Made by a program: the position numbers and the translations under genes. Below the pieces are notes generated by a model, which saw only the letters and a list, made by a program, of their open reading frames with translations, had not been told where the DNA came from and made no database searches. DNA of 64,000 nucleotides from Rhynchopus sp. YZ270_cl-10 (lineage: Eukaryota > Euglenozoa > Diplonemea > Diplonemida > Diplonemidae). This document shows positions 61,695 to 64,000 of this stretch, piece by piece. Location: the NCBI GenBank assembly GCA_964035575.1, contig OZ037879.1, positions 930,001 through 994,000 on the forward strand, in the 5' to 3' direction. Positions within the stretch are counted from its first letter, which is position 1, and each line of letters begins with the position of its first letter.

Positions 61695-62837
61695 ATGGAA
61701 ATATGCGTGGAGTGCTTAGACGGAGAGAAGCGTACAGTCGAGGTGGGTGTGGATGATACAACTACGGACATACGGCGGAAGGTGGCGACTGCAGCAGGGT
61801 TGTGCGAAGACGGCTTTGCCCTCAGCTTCGGAGGGAAGGTGCTGGCCGAAGGAGACGACACGACGCAGCTGAGTGCTGGGGACACAGTTGTGCTGACGAA
61901 GACGAAGTCGCAGAAGGACGACGCCATTGCAGCTCTTCGTGACTTGGGTGAGACCAGGCTGACGGCAGAGAAGTTCAAAGGTCTGGCAGATCCCAAGCTG
62001 ATTTATTTGTTTCTGCAGGCGGAGGTTGTTACTGAGATACCCTCGAACTACTCAGGAGGCGGCACGTTTGAAGAACTAGATCTCAGTGGTGTGTCAGGTG
62101 TGACTGCAATACGCGACAACTTCCTTCTCGAATGCAGCGCATTGCACACTGCTGATTTATCTGGGTGGCGCAATGTTACACACATTGGCAACTGCTTATT
62201 GTCCTTCTGCACTGCATTGCGAAACCTTGACTTGCGTGGGTGGAGCAATGTCACGCAGATTGGAACTGCGTTCCTCTCCAACTGCACCGGGTTGACCACA
62301 CTTGACTTATCTGGGTGGAGCAATGTGACGCAGGTTGATAATTGCTTCTTGTCCGACTGCAGTGCATTGACCGCGCTTCACTTCTCTGGGTGGAACAATG
62401 TGACGCATATTCATAACTGCTTCTTGGCCAACTGCAGTGCATTGACCGCAGTTGACTTCTCTGGGTGGAGGAATGTGTCGCATATCGGGAGCTACTTCCT
62501 GGCGGGTTGCAAGGCATTGAAAGCACTTGACTTGCGTGGGTGGAGCAACGTCACGCAGATTGGAGCTGCGTTCCTCTCCAACTGCACCGCGCTGACCACA
62601 CTTGACTTATCTGGGTGGGACAGTCTGACACATATCGAGGCCGCCTTCCTCTCGGGATGCATTGCATTGAGACAGCTTGACCTGTCTGGGTGGAGGAGCG
62701 TGACGGTGATCGGGAGAGACTTCTTCAAAGGATGCAAAATAGGTAAAAAAAGGATCAACATCACCGGGTCGAGCAGTGTTGTGTCAAACTATGTCTGTCA
62801 CAGCACGGATACCAAACGCAAATGTGTGTGCATGTGA
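61695..62837 (+). CDS. Ubiquitin-like domain fused to BspA-like leucine-rich repeats
   Basis: A 380-residue intronless protein. Residues 1-75 (MEICVECLDGEKRTVEVGVD, then a FALSFGGKVLAEGDDTTQLS and AGDTVVL stretch) have the beta-grasp pattern of ubiquitin-like domains; there is no C-terminal Gly-Gly to conjugate. A helical link (about 80-125) leads to about eight LRR units of 25 residues: C-x-AL-x-x-LDLSGW-x-NVT-x-IG-x-x-FL. The gene ends in a short Cys/Lys-rich tail without a membrane anchor. BspA-like LRRs mediate adhesion or protein binding; the Ubl start suggests a cytosolic protein. An in-frame ATG at 61626 would add 23 residues; 61695 was chosen because the Ubl fold starts there. Confidence 0.85.
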   Translation: MEICVECLDGEKRTVEVGVDDTTTDIRRKVATAAGLCEDGFALSFGGKVLAEGDDTTQLSAGDTVVLTKTKSQKDDAIAALRDLGETRLTAEKFKGLADPKLIYLFLQAEVVTEIPSNYSGGGTFEELDLSGVSGVTAIRDNFLLECSALHTADLSGWRNVTHIGNCLLSFCTALRNLDLRGWSNVTQIGTAFLSNCTGLTTLDLSGWSNVTQVDNCFLSDCSALTALHFSGWNNVTHIHNCFLANCSALTAVDFSGWRNVSHIGSYFLAGCKALKALDLRGWSNVTQIGAAFLSNCTALTTLDLSGWDSLTHIEAAFLSGCIALRQLDLSGWRSVTVIGRDFFKGCKIGKKRINITGSSSVVSNYVCHSTDTKRKCVCM

Positions 62838-63136
62838 ATCTTTACCTGCATCTTTTGAGAGGCTAGCTGCTCGTTATTGTTCATGAATTTTTCACTTTTA
62901 CATTGTACTCTCGCCTCAAAGAAATTATAAATCGGTGATGTTTTTTTTTTATGCACAATACTTTGCATCATTGCATGTATGCATGATACAACGTATCTAT
63001 AGAACACCCTTCTACTTTCCCTTCTTTGATTCGAAAGAATATGAAACAATCGTATCTCCCCCGCGCCATTTTATCTCATCCCCATTTCATCCCACCTCAC
63101 TTTAAAACCCCCCAAATTTCAGGGGATACAATAAAA

Positions 63137-64000
63137 ATGAGGGTTTTGAATACTGTTTTGAAATGCCTTCTGAATTTAGGACTTGGGGGTGCGGTGATTG
63201 TGTCTGGTGTGTACTGCCTGGATGGGTTGATCAGGAAGGGGTACCTGCACGGACGACCCACACTGCACAGCATGGCAGGGGACGAACGCATGCAGCGCAT
63301 CCTTGCTGAAATGCATACCACAAACGAACCGTACCGGCCGACCTTCTGGGCACACTCCGCCATGGCGCAGCTTGGCCTCCTCACACTCTGGAAGTCCATC
63401 CACTCCGGTTCCCTCTCCGTTGAACGGCATATCCTCACCTGCGCTGATGGAGGTGAAGTTGCCGTTAAAGAGTACCTCTTCGAGAAAACACTTCCCCAAG
63501 ACGCACCGATCATTCTTCTCCTGCACACCATCACCGGAACTGTCCAGGATGAGGCGGAGTTTGCAAAGCGCGCATATTCCCGCGGCTGGCGGCCAATCCT
63601 TTTATGCCGCCGCGGCCATTTCTCTAAGCTAACCACCCCAAGATGGAATGTCATGGGGGATGTGGAGGACACCAAGCTTATGGTCTCATTTGTTCACGCG
63701 AAATACCCGGATGCGTATCTCGGGGCGGTGGGGATTTCGGCAGGATCGGGGCAAGTTGTCAGCTACATCGGAACCATGGGAGAGGACACCCCGGTTCAAG
63801 CAGCGGTCTCTCTGTGTCCAGCGTACTCTATCGACACTGCCTTTGTGTATTTCCAAGAACAATCACCACTTCTCGCGAAATACCTTTTAGGATGCCTCAA
63901 ATCTCGTTTTTTGACCGACCATGAACACATCCTGGGGGACCAAAAGGGGTATACCAAGGCGTTAAAGAGTGAATCAATTGAGGAGTTTATGGTTAATTCG
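63137..64000 (+). CDS. Alpha/beta-hydrolase of the ABHD1/2/3 (YheT) type, cut by the window end
   Basis: The frame is open from ATG 63137 to the last base (288 residues), so the C-terminus is missing. Residues 5-28 form an N-terminal membrane anchor. RPTFWAHSAMAQLGLL is the family's opening motif, followed by DGGEVAVKEY and LLHTITGTVQDEAEFAKRAY. RGWRPILLCRRGH matches the conserved GYR-x-V-x-x-x-RG strand. The nucleophile elbow GISAGSG is intact, with Ser at about residue 201. The lid region (SLCPAYSIDTAF) follows. Known members are membrane-anchored lipid or ester hydrolases. Codons are G-ending for the first 100 bp, then C-ending. Confidence 0.85.
   Translation, partial: MRVLNTVLKCLLNLGLGGAVIVSGVYCLDGLIRKGYLHGRPTLHSMAGDERMQRILAEMHTTNEPYRPTFWAHSAMAQLGLLTLWKSIHSGSLSVERHILTCADGGEVAVKEYLFEKTLPQDAPIILLLHTITGTVQDEAEFAKRAYSRGWRPILLCRRGHFSKLTTPRWNVMGDVEDTKLMVSFVHAKYPDAYLGAVGISAGSGQVVSYIGTMGEDTPVQAAVSLCPAYSIDTAFVYFQEQSPLLAKYLLGCLKSRFLTDHEHILGDQKGYTKALKSESIEEFMVNS

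Overview
The window looks like nuclear DNA of an intron-bearing protist. At least six genes are split by GT-AG introns (donors mostly GTATG or GTAYAC, acceptors CAG). Several proteins are strictly eukaryotic: SBDS, an ETFRF1/LYRM5-type LYR protein, a PIAS/Siz-type SUMO ligase and GPI-anchor-like surface proteins. Spacers are full of long T/A homopolymers and palindromic elements. I recognise no rRNA, tRNA, CRISPR array or bacterial operon. The lineage is not settled: BspA-like LRRs fused to a ubiquitin-like domain and an SBDS with a long basic tail recall some flagellates, but that is only a hint. The LYR protein suggests a mitochondrion with electron-transfer flavoprotein.

Layout. 1-6 kb: the end of an unknown gene, ETFRF1-like, then two neighbouring paralogues of a two-TM channel-like family. 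6-11.8 kb: dispersed repeats, a small hypothetical gene, a G-rich tract and a 350-bp minisatellite. 11.8-22.8 kb: a two-exon protein with a beta-grasp-like and a PH-like region, SBDS, a possible minus-strand gene, an alpha/beta-hydrolase without its serine, and a coiled-coil protein. 22.8-33.2 kb: mostly decayed or unassigned sequence with a segmental duplication, a Cys-rich minus-strand remnant and several inverted-repeat elements. 33-48 kb: a four-TM protein, a Mutator-like element with a 9-bp target duplication, a three-exon disordered protein, a pair of abutting MITEs, the PIAS/Siz-like ligase, and a DsbA-like protein whose intron holds a MITE and a Helitron-like fragment. 48-60 kb: four tandem intronless genes for CUB-like surface proteins with shuffled domains. 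60-64 kb: a Ubl-LRR gene and the start of an ABHD1/2/3-type hydrolase.

Three things stand out. The CUB-like array is made of four domain types (A-D) in the orders C-D, A-B-C-B-C-D, A-B-C-D and A-B-C-D, with a visible deletion join in the first copy. Families of short repeats (called R1, R2, R3 and R7 here) sit in introns and gene flanks, always on the plus strand like nearly all the genes, and two of them look able to form hairpins. Third, many exons switch abruptly between G-ending and C-ending synonymous codons in blocks of about 100-300 bp.
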